This document shows, piece after piece, positions 53,718 to 62,938 of a stretch of DNA of 64,000 bases. A model generated the notes under the pieces. The model did not search any database and was not told where the DNA came from. It was given only the letters and a program-made list of their open reading frames with translations. The first letter of the stretch is position 1. Every line of letters begins with the position of its first letter. The position numbers and the translations under genes were made by a program. The DNA is from Massilia putida (lineage in GTDB: Bacteria; Pseudomonadota; Gammaproteobacteria; Burkholderiales; Burkholderiaceae_D): positions 5,022,001-5,086,000 of the forward strand of contig NZ_CP019038.1 in NCBI RefSeq assembly GCF_001941825.1, read 5' to 3'.

Positions 53718-54866
53718 CTACTTGGCGTCGGCCGTGCGATGGAATGCAGATTCGGTGGTATGAGTGGCGCCGTGAGTGCCGGTCCAGCGCGCCCGCAGGC
53801 GCATGAACGGCAGCTCGACGCAGCGGTACAGCAACCAGCCGCCCGCGATGCCCGCGGCCATGACGGCGACGACCGTGACCGGTGCGTCGACATCCACGTG
53901 CAGCCGCTCCAGCTGCGGGCGCAGCGCCATGAACACGGGCTTGTGCACGAGGTAGACGGCATACGACCACAGCGCGAGCTGCGGCGCGCCAGGGATGTCG
54001 AGGCGGTTCAGGATGCAGTGCGGCGCGAGGGCCGCGAGGGTCAGCAGGCCGAAGCCCAGCGCGGCCAGCGAGAAGCCGAATGTGGAGGTGACGAGCGTGG
54101 TCGGCCAGTCGAGGCGGATGCACGTGAGGACGCCGACGCTCATGGCGAGACCGGCGGCACACAGCGCGTTCGCGTGGCGCAGCAGCCGTGCGAATACCTG
54201 CGGATGGAAGTTGCGCAGCAGGGCGATGGCGACGCCGGGCAGCAGTTCGTCGGCGCGGCAGAAGCTCGAATAATAGACTTCGGCCATGAACGCATCGTGG
54301 CCGTGCAGCGCGAACGCCGCGGCGCGCGTGGCCATGCCCGCCGCGACGGCGCCGATAAGCAGCGCCCACGCCAGCCGGACAGGAAAGCCGATGCGGGCCA
54401 GCGCCAGCACGACGAGGGGCAGCAGCAGGTAGAACTGTTCCTCGATGCACAGCGACCAGGAATGCGTGAACGTCTGGCCGTACGCGAGGCCGAGGTTCTG
54501 CGTGAACGTGAGGAAGCGCCACGGCGCCGCCATGCTTGAGCCGCCGAGCGGCGGACCGGGGAACAACCAGTACACCGCGAGCACGACGTAGTAATTGGGC
54601 AGCGTGCGCAGCAGCCGGCGCACGAAGAACGCCTTCAGCGACAGGGCTTCGCCGCGCGCGGCGGGTGCCAGCAGCTGGTTGCCGATCAGGTAGCCGCTCA
54701 GCACGAAGAACAGGTCGACGCCGGCCCAGCCGACCTTGCCGACGACGCCGAACGTGGCCTGGCCGCTTACGAAGCCCGAGTAGTGGGTCATGAGGACGAG
54801 CACGATGGCGGCGGCGCGCAGCAGGTCGAGGCCGCGCAGGCGTGGAACGGAAGCGGATGCGTTCAT
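53718..54866 (-). CDS. Membrane acyltransferase, OafA/YrhL family
   Basis: A 382-residue integral membrane O-acyltransferase (AT3 family) with about ten TM. Conserved: RGLDLLRAAAIVLVLMTHYSGF with active-site His, WAGVDLFFVLSGYLIG, RRLLRTLPNYYVVL, and TFTHSWSLCIEEQFYLLLPL. Such enzymes modify polysaccharides or antibiotics at the membrane. Its start overlaps the LytTR regulator's stop by 4 nt, so it is in one operon with a two-component system. Confidence 0.92.
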   Translation of the reverse strand: MNASASVPRLRGLDLLRAAAIVLVLMTHYSGFVSGQATFGVVGKVGWAGVDLFFVLSGYLIGNQLLAPAARGEALSLKAFFVRRLLRTLPNYYVVLAVYWLFPGPPLGGSSMAAPWRFLTFTQNLGLAYGQTFTHSWSLCIEEQFYLLLPLVVLALARIGFPVRLAWALLIGAVAAGMATRAAAFALHGHDAFMAEVYYSSFCRADELLPGVAIALLRNFHPQVFARLLRHANALCAAGLAMSVGVLTCIRLDWPTTLVTSTFGFSLAALGFGLLTLAALAPHCILNRLDIPGAPQLALWSYAVYLVHKPVFMALRPQLERLHVDVDAPVTVVAVMAAGIAGGWLLYRCVELPFMRLRARWTGTHGATHTTESAFHRTADAK

Positions 54867-55618
54867 GCGATGTTCGAAAGATGAGGTGGATGACTACGGC
54901 GGGCCAGCGCTTCCGTCAGCGCCGGCATGTAGGTGCGGCTCGCGCGCAGCAGCGTGCCGTCGCGCAGGCGCAGCAGGGCGTCGCGGTTGGTCAGCGCGCG
55001 CAGTTCGGCGATGACGTCCAGGCGGACGATGCTTGATCGGTGCACGCGCTGGAACCGGGCCGGATCGAGGCGCAGGGCCAGCGCCTGCAGGCGTTCGCGT
55101 ACGAGCCAGGTCTTGCCGCCTGCGTGCAGGGTGGCGTAGTCGCCGTCGGCTTCGATGCGTTCCACGTCGGCCGCGTCGACGATGACCGTGCGCGTGCCGA
55201 CGCGCACGGCGAAGCTGCGCGTCCACGCGGCGGGCGCGGCGCCGACGGGCCCGCGGTACGGCAAGGCCAGGCGCGCGCGGTCCAGCGCTTCGTCCAGGCG
55301 CTCGTCGTCGACGGGTTTCAACAGGTAGTCGAGGGCGGCCAGGTCGAACGCGCGCACGGCGAAATTGTCGTGGGCCGTGAGCAGGATCGTCATCGGCCGC
55401 TGCGCGCGGGGCAGGGCGGCGAGCAGATCGAGGCCGCTCTTGCCCGGCATCTCGACGTCGACGAAGACGAGGTCGGGGCGGACGGCCGGGAGTCCGGCGG
55501 CGGCCGTGTCGCCGTCGCCGAATTCCGCGACGACGTCCATGTCCGCGTGGCGCGCCAGCCGGACCTTCACGGCCAGCCGGGCCAGCGGTTCGTCGTCGAC
55601 GATCGCCACGCGCATCAT
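54863..55618 (-). CDS. LytTR-family response regulator
   Basis: A 251-residue regulator from 55618. The receiver carries VDDEP and the phospho-acceptor in LVFVDVEMPGKSG, then LLTAHDN and LDYLLKPVDD. The C-terminal LytTR DNA-binding domain (IEADGDYATLHAGGKTWL, FQRVHRSSIVRLD) is complete. The gene overlaps the histidine kinase stop and the acyltransferase start, so all three are coupled. Confidence 0.94.
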   Translation of the reverse strand: MMRVAIVDDEPLARLAVKVRLARHADMDVVAEFGDGDTAAAGLPAVRPDLVFVDVEMPGKSGLDLLAALPRAQRPMTILLTAHDNFAVRAFDLAALDYLLKPVDDERLDEALDRARLALPYRGPVGAAPAAWTRSFAVRVGTRTVIVDAADVERIEADGDYATLHAGGKTWLVRERLQALALRLDPARFQRVHRSSIVRLDVIAELRALTNRDALLRLRDGTLLRASRTYMPALTEALARRSHPPHLSNIA

Positions 55619-56655
55619 GCGGCCATCCGCAGCGGCAGCGTCAGGCTCACGTGGAAACGGCCGTCGTCGCGCCAGCCCGCGTCGACGCGCTGGGCGTCGC
55701 CGTACAGGTGGCGCAGGCGTCCGGCCACGTTGGCGAGGCCGATGCCGCCTTCCTGGACCGCCGGCCGGGCGCCGTCGTTGCGCACGTCGACGCGCAGGTC
55801 GCCGTCGGCACGCGCGACGCGGATGTCGATGCGGCCGGGCGCCGTCAGCGGCGCGATGCCGTGGCGGACCGCGTTCTCGACGAGTGGCTGCAGCATCAGG
55901 TAGGGAACGAACGCGTCGAGCAGCTCCGGCCCCGCGTTCATCGTCAGTTGCAGGCGCTCGCCCAGGCGCGCCTTTTCGATGTCGAGGTAGGCTTCCGTGA
56001 GTGCCAGTTCCTCGGCCAGCGTGTGTTCGTGGCGGCCGTCGTGCGCCAGCGTGGCGCGCAGAAAATCGGACACGCGGGCGAGCATGCGGTTGGCGTCGCG
56101 GTTGGCGCCGGCCGCGACGAGCGCCGAGACCGCGTTCAGCGTATTGAACAGGAAGTGCGGATTGACCTGCAGGCGCAGCGCGCGCAGCTCGGCGTCGCGC
56201 GCATCCGCGAGCGCCTGCGCGAGGCGCAGGCGGGTGCGCTGCAGCGACAGGTAGTACACGGCCACCGCGTGCATGGCGCAGAACGCGACCAGCGCGAGCC
56301 AGCAGCCGTCCAGGCCCCGCACCAGATCGCCCCAGTGGTAGCCCGTCTCCAGCCCGAGCGCGATGGCCAGCCGCTGGCCCAGCATCGCGTTCGCGACCGA
56401 CATCGCATACGAGGCGCCCAGCAGGACGAGGGTCATCGTCCACCAGGCGCGGCCCTGGCGCCACAGGGCGCGCTGCAGCAGGACCAGCGGTACGGTCCAG
56501 GCGGCGCAGGCGACGAAGAACAGTGCCCGGAACGTGGCCGCATGGCCGTGGCCGATGGCCGGCAGGCCGAGGATGGTCATGCAGGCGAACACCGGCAGCG
56601 CGGCGAGGACGGGGACGAGCAGTGGGGTGTCTTCTTTCACGGCAGTAGCGGGCAC
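55615..56655 (-). CDS. LytS-type sensor histidine kinase
   Basis: A 346-residue kinase of the LytS/YpdA (His_kinase PF06580) group. Four TM in the N-terminal part, then the H-box RLQVNPHFLFNTLNAVSAL with the phospho-His, and the ATPase half LMLQPLVENAVRHGI and GGIGLANVAGRLRHLYG. No extra sensor domain is visible; the membrane part may sense the ligand. Operon partner of the LytTR regulator. Confidence 0.93.
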   Translation of the reverse strand: MPATAVKEDTPLLVPVLAALPVFACMTILGLPAIGHGHAATFRALFFVACAAWTVPLVLLQRALWRQGRAWWTMTLVLLGASYAMSVANAMLGQRLAIALGLETGYHWGDLVRGLDGCWLALVAFCAMHAVAVYYLSLQRTRLRLAQALADARDAELRALRLQVNPHFLFNTLNAVSALVAAGANRDANRMLARVSDFLRATLAHDGRHEHTLAEELALTEAYLDIEKARLGERLQLTMNAGPELLDAFVPYLMLQPLVENAVRHGIAPLTAPGRIDIRVARADGDLRVDVRNDGARPAVQEGGIGLANVAGRLRHLYGDAQRVDAGWRDDGRFHVSLTLPLRMAA

Positions 56656-56680
56656 GGAGAATCGGTCATTCTAGCCCGCG

Positions 56681-57157
56681 TCAGCGGTCGACGGAATACA
56701 GCATCGCCTGAATTTTCCAGCCGTCGTCGGCGCGCACGAGCTGCCACGTCTCGCTGCCGCGGTTCGTGACCTTGCCGTCGACGAGGAAGTCGAAGTCGAA
56801 CCACACCGAGGCGACGGCGCCGTTGGTGTCGATCCGCACGTCGTAAAAGCGTTCCTCGATCGGCTTGGCGCTGTGCTGCACGAAGTCGGCGAACTTCTGC
56901 CACGTCGACGGCATCAGCTTTTTCGCGGCCGGATTGCGGGCCTTCGCGTCGGCGTATGCCGCGTCGTCGAGCACGGACAGCCAGCTGCCGCCGTCCTGCA
57001 CGAACAGCGACCCGAGCGTCTTGCCGTCGCGGGCGACGATGGCGGACTGGAACTGGTGCACGACCTGCCGGATGGCGTCGGTGTCGGTGTCGGCGGCGGC
57101 GGCGTGGGCCGGTGCGGCGAGGCAGGCGGCAAGGATGATAGCCAGAAGAGTGCGCAT
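56681..57157 (-). CDS. Exported NTF2-like/SnoaL-fold protein
   Basis: A 158-residue protein starting at 57157 with a signal peptide (RTLLAIILAACLAAPAHAA). The mature domain has the order helix-helix then strands (VVHQFQSAIVARDGKTLGSLF, WFDFDFLVDGKVTNRGSETW, RADDGWKIQAMLYSVD), which is the NTF2-like layout seen in SnoaL/DUF4440 proteins. A binding or lumen-enzyme role is possible, but no catalytic residues are clear. Confidence 0.75.
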   Translation of the reverse strand: MRTLLAIILAACLAAPAHAAAADTDTDAIRQVVHQFQSAIVARDGKTLGSLFVQDGGSWLSVLDDAAYADAKARNPAAKKLMPSTWQKFADFVQHSAKPIEERFYDVRIDTNGAVASVWFDFDFLVDGKVTNRGSETWQLVRADDGWKIQAMLYSVDR

Positions 57158-57278
57158 GACGGTCTCCGAAGTGGAAAGACGCCACGATAGGATCGCCATG
57201 CGCGCGGGTCCAGCACGTTGCGCCGGACCGTGCACGCCCTGCTGCGAACCGGTGACGGCGCTCGCACGGGCGGTGTGA

Positions 57279-57896
57279 TCAACCCTGCGCGGCCGCCAGC
57301 AGCGCATCCGCTTCCGCGGCCCGGCGCGCGGCCGGACGCGAACCGACGCGGTCGATGTACGCCATGACCTCGGGCAGTTCCGGCACGAGCTTGAACATCG
57401 TGATCCAGCCGAGGGCCGTACCCCACAGGATGTCGGCGGCGGAGAAGCGCTCGCCCAGCAGGTATGGGCCGGCGCGCAGCTGGGCCGTCAACGTGGCCAG
57501 CATGGTGTCGTAGTCGCCGTACGGGCACATGATCGGCGGCGCGGGCTCGCGCTTCATGGCCAGGTCGTTGATCGCCGGCTCGAACGACGAGCCGTAGAAC
57601 GCCAGCCAGCGCAGGTATGGGCCGCGCAGCGGATCGCCGAGTGCCGGCGCGAGGCCCGCTTCCGGGAACAGGTCGGCCAGGTAGATGAAGACGGCAGGCT
57701 GCTCCGTGACGAGGGCGTCGCCATGGCGGATGGCGGGGACCTTGCCCATCGGGTTGATGGCCAGATAGTCCGGCGCGCGCTGCTCGTTTTTCTTTAGATT
57801 CAGCACGTGCAGTTCGTACGGCGCGCCGAGTTCTTCGAGCAGGACGCGGGCCGCGCCGGAGCGGGAGTTTGGAGCGTGGAACAAGGTCAGGTTCAT
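57279..57896 (-). CDS. Glutathione S-transferase family protein
   Basis: A 205-residue GST from the ATG at 57896 (MNLTLFHAPNSRSGAARVLL). The N-terminal thioredoxin fold includes NPMGKVPAIRHGDALVTEQPAVF with the cis-Pro and the Ser/Glu that hold glutathione (NPMGKVPA and TEQ). The C-terminal helical domain has FSAADILWGTALGW with the conserved Asp. Divergent from an AraC regulator, 83 bp apart. Confidence 0.93.
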   Translation of the reverse strand: MNLTLFHAPNSRSGAARVLLEELGAPYELHVLNLKKNEQRAPDYLAINPMGKVPAIRHGDALVTEQPAVFIYLADLFPEAGLAPALGDPLRGPYLRWLAFYGSSFEPAINDLAMKREPAPPIMCPYGDYDTMLATLTAQLRAGPYLLGERFSAADILWGTALGWITMFKLVPELPEVMAYIDRVGSRPAARRAAEADALLAAAQG

Positions 57897-57979
57897 GGGA
57901 TCCTCGTGATGGCAAAGAGGTTCCAGTGTGGACGATGGATCGTTCACCGTCTTGGAAAAACGCGCGCTAAAATGGTCCG

Positions 57980-58804
57980 ATGAACACGCCACCCACCGTC
58001 ACGGACCGCGCCAAGGGCGTCGTCGCCCCGGCGCTCGCCGGCAAGATGTTCCGCCTCGGACGCTACCTGCCGCAGCCCGACCTGGCGCCTTTCCTCGACC
58101 ATTACTGGGTCGTCGAATGGGACTTGCAGGGCCGGCCCCCGTACACGCAGCGCACCTTGCCTTATCCGTGCGTGCACGTCGTGTTCGACCGCGCCCGCAC
58201 CGGCATCTGGGGGCTGACGACGGGCCCGTTCGATTACGAGTTGAAAGGGGCGGGCAAGGTATGCGGCCTGCGCTTCCGGCCCGGTGCCTTCCACGCCTTT
58301 CTCGGCCGGCCGCTGCACACGATCACGGACCAGGTGCTGCCGTTGTCCGCCGTCTTCCCGTGGGATGAGGCGGCGGCGCAGGACGCCGTGCTGGACACGC
58401 CGGATGACGCCGCGATGATCGAGGCGGCGGGCGCGCTGCTGCGCCCCCATCTGCCCGCGCCCGATACGCAGGTGGACCGGATCGCGGCCATCCTGCGGGC
58501 GGTGGAGTCGACGCCCGGCCTGACGCAGGTGGAGGCGCTGGCCGAGCAGGCGCGCATGAGCGTGCGCAGCCTGCAGCAGCTGTTCAGCGAGTATGTGGGC
58601 GTGAGCCCGAAATGGGTGATCCGGCGTTTCCGCCTGCACGAGGCGGCGGACCGCCTGGCGCAGGGTGACGACCTCGATTTGGCCGAGCTCGCGCAGAATC
58701 TCGGTTATTTCGACCAGGCCCACTTCACGTCGGATTTCCGCAGACTCGTGGGGAAGTCGCCGGGGCGGTATCGGGAGGAAGCGCGGCGGGCGGCGGCCAC
58801 TTAA
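57980..58804 (+). CDS. AraC family transcriptional regulator
   Basis: A 274-residue regulator. The N-terminal half (YLPQPDLAPFLDHYWVVEW, GLRFRPGAFHAFLG) resembles the DUF6597-type effector domain. The C-terminal half has two helix-turn-helix motifs: VEALAEQARMSVRSLQQLF and LAELAQNLGYFDQAHFTSDFRRLVGKSPGRYR, the canonical AraC signature. It is divergent from the GST gene, suggesting local control. Confidence 0.93.
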   Translation: MNTPPTVTDRAKGVVAPALAGKMFRLGRYLPQPDLAPFLDHYWVVEWDLQGRPPYTQRTLPYPCVHVVFDRARTGIWGLTTGPFDYELKGAGKVCGLRFRPGAFHAFLGRPLHTITDQVLPLSAVFPWDEAAAQDAVLDTPDDAAMIEAAGALLRPHLPAPDTQVDRIAAILRAVESTPGLTQVEALAEQARMSVRSLQQLFSEYVGVSPKWVIRRFRLHEAADRLAQGDDLDLAELAQNLGYFDQAHFTSDFRRLVGKSPGRYREEARRAAAT

Positions 58805-60147
58805 TCGAGATCGTCCTCGTCGGCTCCACGCTCCAGCTGCGGAATCACTTTCACGAGCAGGATGCGCGGCCCGTTGGTCTTCTTGACGACGACGTCGAAC
58901 TTCGGAAACTCGATGCGCTGCCCCTGCTTGGGAATGTCCCCCAACTTGGCCATCAGCAGGCCGCCGACGGATTCGACTTCGTCCAGGCCCATCTCTTCGT
59001 TGTTGATGTCGATGCCGAGCACGCGTTCGAGCGAGACGATCGGCAGGCTCGCCTTGCCGATGAACGTACCGTCGCCCTGCGGCAGCCAGTCGTTTTCGTT
59101 GAGGCGGAATTCGTCGCGGATCTCGCCGACGATGGCGCCCAAGAGGTTGTCTAGCGTGATGAAGCCGACAGGGCGCTTGCCCTTTTCGCCGATCAGCGCG
59201 AAGTGCGGGGCGCCGCCGCGGAAACGGCGGAACAGTTCGATCGCGGGCGTGCGCGCCGAGATCAGGTCGACGGGGCGCAGGTATTCCGTCAGGTCGTCGA
59301 CGTGCTTGCCGGACTGCTCGGCGAAGAACAGATCCTTCAAGTGGATCACGCCCAGCACTTCCTCGCCGTCCTCGTCGAAATAGGGGTAGCGCGAGAAGCG
59401 GTTGCGGCGCATCGTGTCGAGGTTCTGTTCGAGCGTACGGCTCGCGTACAGCGCGCTCACCTCGTTAATGGGCCGCATCAGGTCGGACACCGTGTGCTGC
59501 GAAAACTCCAGCGACTGCGCGAGGATGTGACGCTCGTCGTGCGTGAAGCGCTCGCCCGGCGTGCCCGTGTTGGCGCGCAGGATGATCTTCAGTTCGTCGT
59601 TCGAATAATGCGTCTCGTGGCTGCCCACGCCGGACAGGCCCGCGATGCGCAGCACGAGATTCGCGCTTTCGTTCAGGAGCCAGATGGCCGGGTACATGGC
59701 CCAGTAAAAGCCGTACAGCGGCACGGCGCTCCACAGGCCCACCGCTTCCGGCACGCGGATCGCCAGCGACTTCGGCGCCAGCTCGCCCACGACGATGTGC
59801 AGGAACGAGATCACGCTGAACGCCACGACGAACGACACGCCGTGGATGATCTGGGGACTGGTCACGCCGACCAGCGCGAACACGGGTTCCAGCAGGTTGG
59901 CGAAGGCAGGCTCGCCGACCCAGCCCAGGCCCAGCGACGCGAGCGTGATGCCCAGCTGGCAGGCGGAAAGATAGGCGTCCAGCTGGCTGTGGACCTTGAA
60001 CAGGATGCGTCCGCGCAGGCCGCCCGTCTTGGCGATGGCGCGTACACGGGTCTTGCGCAGGGTGACGATGCCGAATTCGGCCGCCACGAAAAAGCCGTTC
60101 AGGGCCACCAGCAGCAGGGCGAGAACGACGAGTAATACATTTTGCAT
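58801..60147 (-). CDS. CNNM/CorC-type hemolysin family protein (DUF21-CBS)
   Basis: A 448-residue protein: four TM of the DUF21 domain (VVLALLLVALNGFFVAAEFG), two CBS domains (VSDLMRPINEVSALYASRT and VLGVIHLKDLFFAEQSG, further RPVGFITLDNLLGAIVGEI), and a C-terminal CorC_HlyC domain. This layout is that of the CNNM/CorB Mg2+ transport proteins. The gene is intact and convergent with araC (4-nt overlap). Confidence 0.93.
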   Translation of the reverse strand: MQNVLLVVLALLLVALNGFFVAAEFGIVTLRKTRVRAIAKTGGLRGRILFKVHSQLDAYLSACQLGITLASLGLGWVGEPAFANLLEPVFALVGVTSPQIIHGVSFVVAFSVISFLHIVVGELAPKSLAIRVPEAVGLWSAVPLYGFYWAMYPAIWLLNESANLVLRIAGLSGVGSHETHYSNDELKIILRANTGTPGERFTHDERHILAQSLEFSQHTVSDLMRPINEVSALYASRTLEQNLDTMRRNRFSRYPYFDEDGEEVLGVIHLKDLFFAEQSGKHVDDLTEYLRPVDLISARTPAIELFRRFRGGAPHFALIGEKGKRPVGFITLDNLLGAIVGEIRDEFRLNENDWLPQGDGTFIGKASLPIVSLERVLGIDINNEEMGLDEVESVGGLLMAKLGDIPKQGQRIEFPKFDVVVKKTNGPRILLVKVIPQLERGADEDDLD

Positions 60148-60195
60148 AAACAGTATGTTCGATCTAAAGGCGGAAGCCGAGCTGCATTGTAACGG

Positions 60196-61107
60196 TCAGG
60201 CCGCCGCCGCGTTTTTTTGCGACGCCGCGAGGATGGCCTCGACCGCCGGATGCATGATCTTGCGGTCGCTCGAGATCATGTAGAACTGTTCGCGCACGCT
60301 CGGCACCGATCCCACGCGCACGGCCCCGAATTGCTCGGCCACGTCGTCCGCCAGCGCGGCCGGCGCGAAGAACAGGCCGAGGCCGCGCCGCCCGAACGTG
60401 TTGAGCAGGGCGTTGTCCTCGAACTCCCCGACCACGTCCGGCCGCACGTGGTGCTGCACGAACCATTCGTCGATCTTGCCGCGCAGGGCATTATTACGTG
60501 CCGGCAGCAGGAAGGGCGCGCCGTTCAGATTCTGCGGGAAGCCGTCGCCCGCGCCGCCGTAGCGCTGCGCGAGCACGGGCGTGCCCACGACCACCATCTC
60601 GCTGTCGAACAGCTGGTGGCTGAACACCTTCAATGTCGCGCCGGCGCGCACCTCGCGGTCCGTCAGCACGACGTCCAGCTTGTGCAGGGCGAGGTCGGCC
60701 AGCAGGGCCTCGAACTGGTCTTCGTAGCAGACGATGCGCACCGGCCGGTCCATGCGCGTGACCGCCTCCAGCATGCGGTACGCGGACAGCTTCGGCAGCG
60801 AGTCCGAGATGCCCACCGTGAGGCGGGTGCGGCCGCTGTCGAATTCATTCAACGCTTCCTGCATCTGCTCGCCCAGCAAAAAGATCTGGTCGGCATAGCC
60901 CAGCGCCAGCCGGCCCGCCTCCGTCAGCACGAGGCGCCGCCCCTGCTGCGCGAACAGCGTCTTGCCCAGCGATTGTTCGAGCAACGCGAGCTGCGAACTG
61001 ACCGTCTGCACGGCGAGTCCGAGGCGCTCGGCGGCGCGTGTGATGCCGCCTTCGTTGGCCACGACCCAGAAGTAATACAGGTGCCGGAAGTTGATGTCGG
61101 TTTTCAT
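60196..61107 (-). CDS. NhaR-like LysR transcriptional regulator
   Basis: A 303-residue LysR regulator; ATG 61107 preferred over GTG 61113. The helix-turn-helix reads ITRAAERLGLAVQTVSSQLALLE, and INFRHLYYFWVVANEGG is characteristic of NhaR, the sodium/pH regulator. The sensor domain is standard. It lies divergently, about 120 bp, from the ter-type gene cluster and could regulate it (inference), with candidate binding repeats between. Confidence 0.88.
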   Translation of the reverse strand: MKTDINFRHLYYFWVVANEGGITRAAERLGLAVQTVSSQLALLEQSLGKTLFAQQGRRLVLTEAGRLALGYADQIFLLGEQMQEALNEFDSGRTRLTVGISDSLPKLSAYRMLEAVTRMDRPVRIVCYEDQFEALLADLALHKLDVVLTDREVRAGATLKVFSHQLFDSEMVVVGTPVLAQRYGGAGDGFPQNLNGAPFLLPARNNALRGKIDEWFVQHHVRPDVVGEFEDNALLNTFGRRGLGLFFAPAALADDVAEQFGAVRVGSVPSVREQFYMISSDRKIMHPAVEAILAASQKNAAAA

Positions 61108-61121
61108 TATCACGTGAATAA

Positions 61122-61135
61122 CGCAGGTTTTTGCG
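61122..61135. promoter_or_regulatory. Candidate LysR-type site CGCA-N6-TGCG
   Basis: An inverted repeat in the 120-bp divergent gap. Nearby are the palindrome TCACGTGA at 61110-61117 and a longer imperfect inverted repeat CGAAGTAA/TTATCTTCG at about 61134-61158. These symmetric elements together fit a LysR regulatory region. Which promoter they act on is not known. Confidence 0.4.
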
Positions 61136-61227
61136 AAGTAATTCTCAAGTTATCTTCGCTTTTTTGATTGGATCATCACCCCTACACTGCGCCTTGTCAA
61201 CAACATACATCCCGGAAGGGGAGAAGA

Positions 61228-62295
61228 ATGAAGCATTTCCGAGTGTCATTCATCGTCACGGCCTTGTGCCTGCTGGGCTCGGCCTGGTGGGGCTATGAAC
61301 ATGCCGGCGTGGCCGGCGCGCTGACCGCGATGGGCATCGCCGCGATCCTGGCGGTGATGGAAGTGTCGCTGTCGTTCGACAACGCGGTGGTCAACGCGTC
61401 CGTGCTGAAGACCTGGGATCCGTTCTGGAAAAAGCTGTTCCTGGGCGTGGGCATCATCATCGCCGTGTTCGGCATGCGCCTGTTGTTCCCGCTCGTGATC
61501 GTCGCGGTGGCGGCCGACCTGGGCCTGATGGACGTGTGGAACATGGCGCTGCAGGATCCGAAGCAGTACTCGATGCACCTGACGAACCACCACGCGGAAG
61601 TGGCGGCGTTCGGCGGCATGTTCCTGCTGCTGGTCTTCCTGAACTTCCTGTTCGATGAAGAGAAGGAGCATCACTGGCTCGGCCATCTCGAAGAGAAGCT
61701 CGGATCGCTCGGCAAGGTGTCGTCGATCTCCGTGATGATCGCGATCGGCGCGCTGATGGCCAGCCTGTCGCTGGTGCCGGAAGCGCAGAAGATGGTCGTG
61801 CTGATGTCGGGCCTGTGGGGCATCCTGATCTACGTCGGCGTGGACGTGCTGTCGAACATGCTCGAGAAGTCGGAAGAGGGCGGCGGCGACGTCGGCGAGA
61901 TGGTCAAGCGCGGCGGCATCGGCGGATTCCTGTACCTGGAAGTGCTGGATGCGTCGTTCAGCTTCGACGGCGTGATCGGCGCCTTCGCGATCACCAACGA
62001 CGTCGTGATCATCATGCTGGGCCTCGCCATCGGCGCGATGTTCGTGCGTTCGCTGACGGTGTATCTGGTGGAGAAGGGCACGCTCGACCAGTTCGTGTAT
62101 CTGGAACACGGCGCCCACTACGCGATCGGCATCCTGGCCCTGATCATGCTGGCCAGTATGAAGTTCCACGTGCCGGAGCTCGTGACGGGTCTTGCGGGTG
62201 TCGCCTTCATCGGTGCCTCGGTGTGGTCGTCGATCCGGTATCGCAAGAAGCAGGAAGCGTTGGGTACGCATAAAGAGCAGTTGGTCGAGGCGTAA
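61228..62295 (+). CDS. DUF475 membrane protein (TerC-like)
   Basis: A 355-residue protein from 61228 with a GAAGGGGAG site. About nine TM segments include EVSLSFDNAVVNASVLK and LDASFSFDGVIGAFAIT, twice-repeated acidic motifs in TM helices that define the TerC/DUF475 integral-membrane group linked to metal or stress transport. It starts a row with TerD genes, so it probably acts in the same response. Confidence 0.9.
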   Translation: MKHFRVSFIVTALCLLGSAWWGYEHAGVAGALTAMGIAAILAVMEVSLSFDNAVVNASVLKTWDPFWKKLFLGVGIIIAVFGMRLLFPLVIVAVAADLGLMDVWNMALQDPKQYSMHLTNHHAEVAAFGGMFLLLVFLNFLFDEEKEHHWLGHLEEKLGSLGKVSSISVMIAIGALMASLSLVPEAQKMVVLMSGLWGILIYVGVDVLSNMLEKSEEGGGDVGEMVKRGGIGGFLYLEVLDASFSFDGVIGAFAITNDVVIIMLGLAIGAMFVRSLTVYLVEKGTLDQFVYLEHGAHYAIGILALIMLASMKFHVPELVTGLAGVAFIGASVWSSIRYRKKQEALGTHKEQLVEA

Positions 62296-62333
62296 TTGAA
62301 GACGTACTTTTAAAACTCTGAAGGAGAACCATC

Positions 62334-62909
62334 ATGGCAATCAGCTTGCAAAAAGGCGGTAACGTCAATCTGTCGAAAGAAGCGCCGGGCCTGTCCAGCC
62401 TGAAACTGGGCCTCGGCTGGGACGTCCGTGCCACCGACGGCGCCGCGTTCGACCTGGACGGCGTCGCGTTCCTGCTGAACCAGTCGGGCAAGGTCCGCTC
62501 GGATGCCGACTTCATCTTCTACAACAACGCCAGGTCGGCCGACGGCTCGGTCGTGCACTCGGGCGACAACCGCACCGGTGCCGGCGAGGGCGACGATGAG
62601 ACGATCAGCATCGATCTCTCCAAAGTGCCGGCCGATGTCGACCGCGTGGTGCTGGCCGTGACCATCCACGAAGGTGATGTCCGCCGCCAGAACTTCGGCC
62701 AGGTGAGCCGCGCGTTCATCCGCTGCGTGAATGCCGCGAACGACAGCGAGATCGCCCGCTACGACCTGTCCGAAGACGGTTCGACCGAATCGGCCATGAT
62801 CTTTGGCGAGGTGTATCGTAACGGCGCGGACTGGAAGTTCCGCGCGGTGGGCCAGGGTTTCAACGGCGGCCTCGGCCCCCTTGCCAAGAACTATGGCGTG
62901 AACGTCTAA
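62334..62909 (+). CDS. terD: TerD family stress protein
   Basis: A 191-residue TerD-domain protein. [70 protein letters not shown]: the acidic GDNxTGxGxGDDE site binds two calcium ions in known TerD structures. It belongs to the tellurite/phage/chemical stress cluster. Good ribosome site (AAGGAG) upstream. Confidence 0.95.
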   Translation: MAISLQKGGNVNLSKEAPGLSSLKLGLGWDVRATDGAAFDLDGVAFLLNQSGKVRSDADFIFYNNARSADGSVVHSGDNRTGAGEGDDETISIDLSKVPADVDRVVLAVTIHEGDVRRQNFGQVSRAFIRCVNAANDSEIARYDLSEDGSTESAMIFGEVYRNGADWKFRAVGQGFNGGLGPLAKNYGVNV

Positions 62910-62938
62910 CCCTCGCCGTCCTGAAAGGAAGCCAGCAA

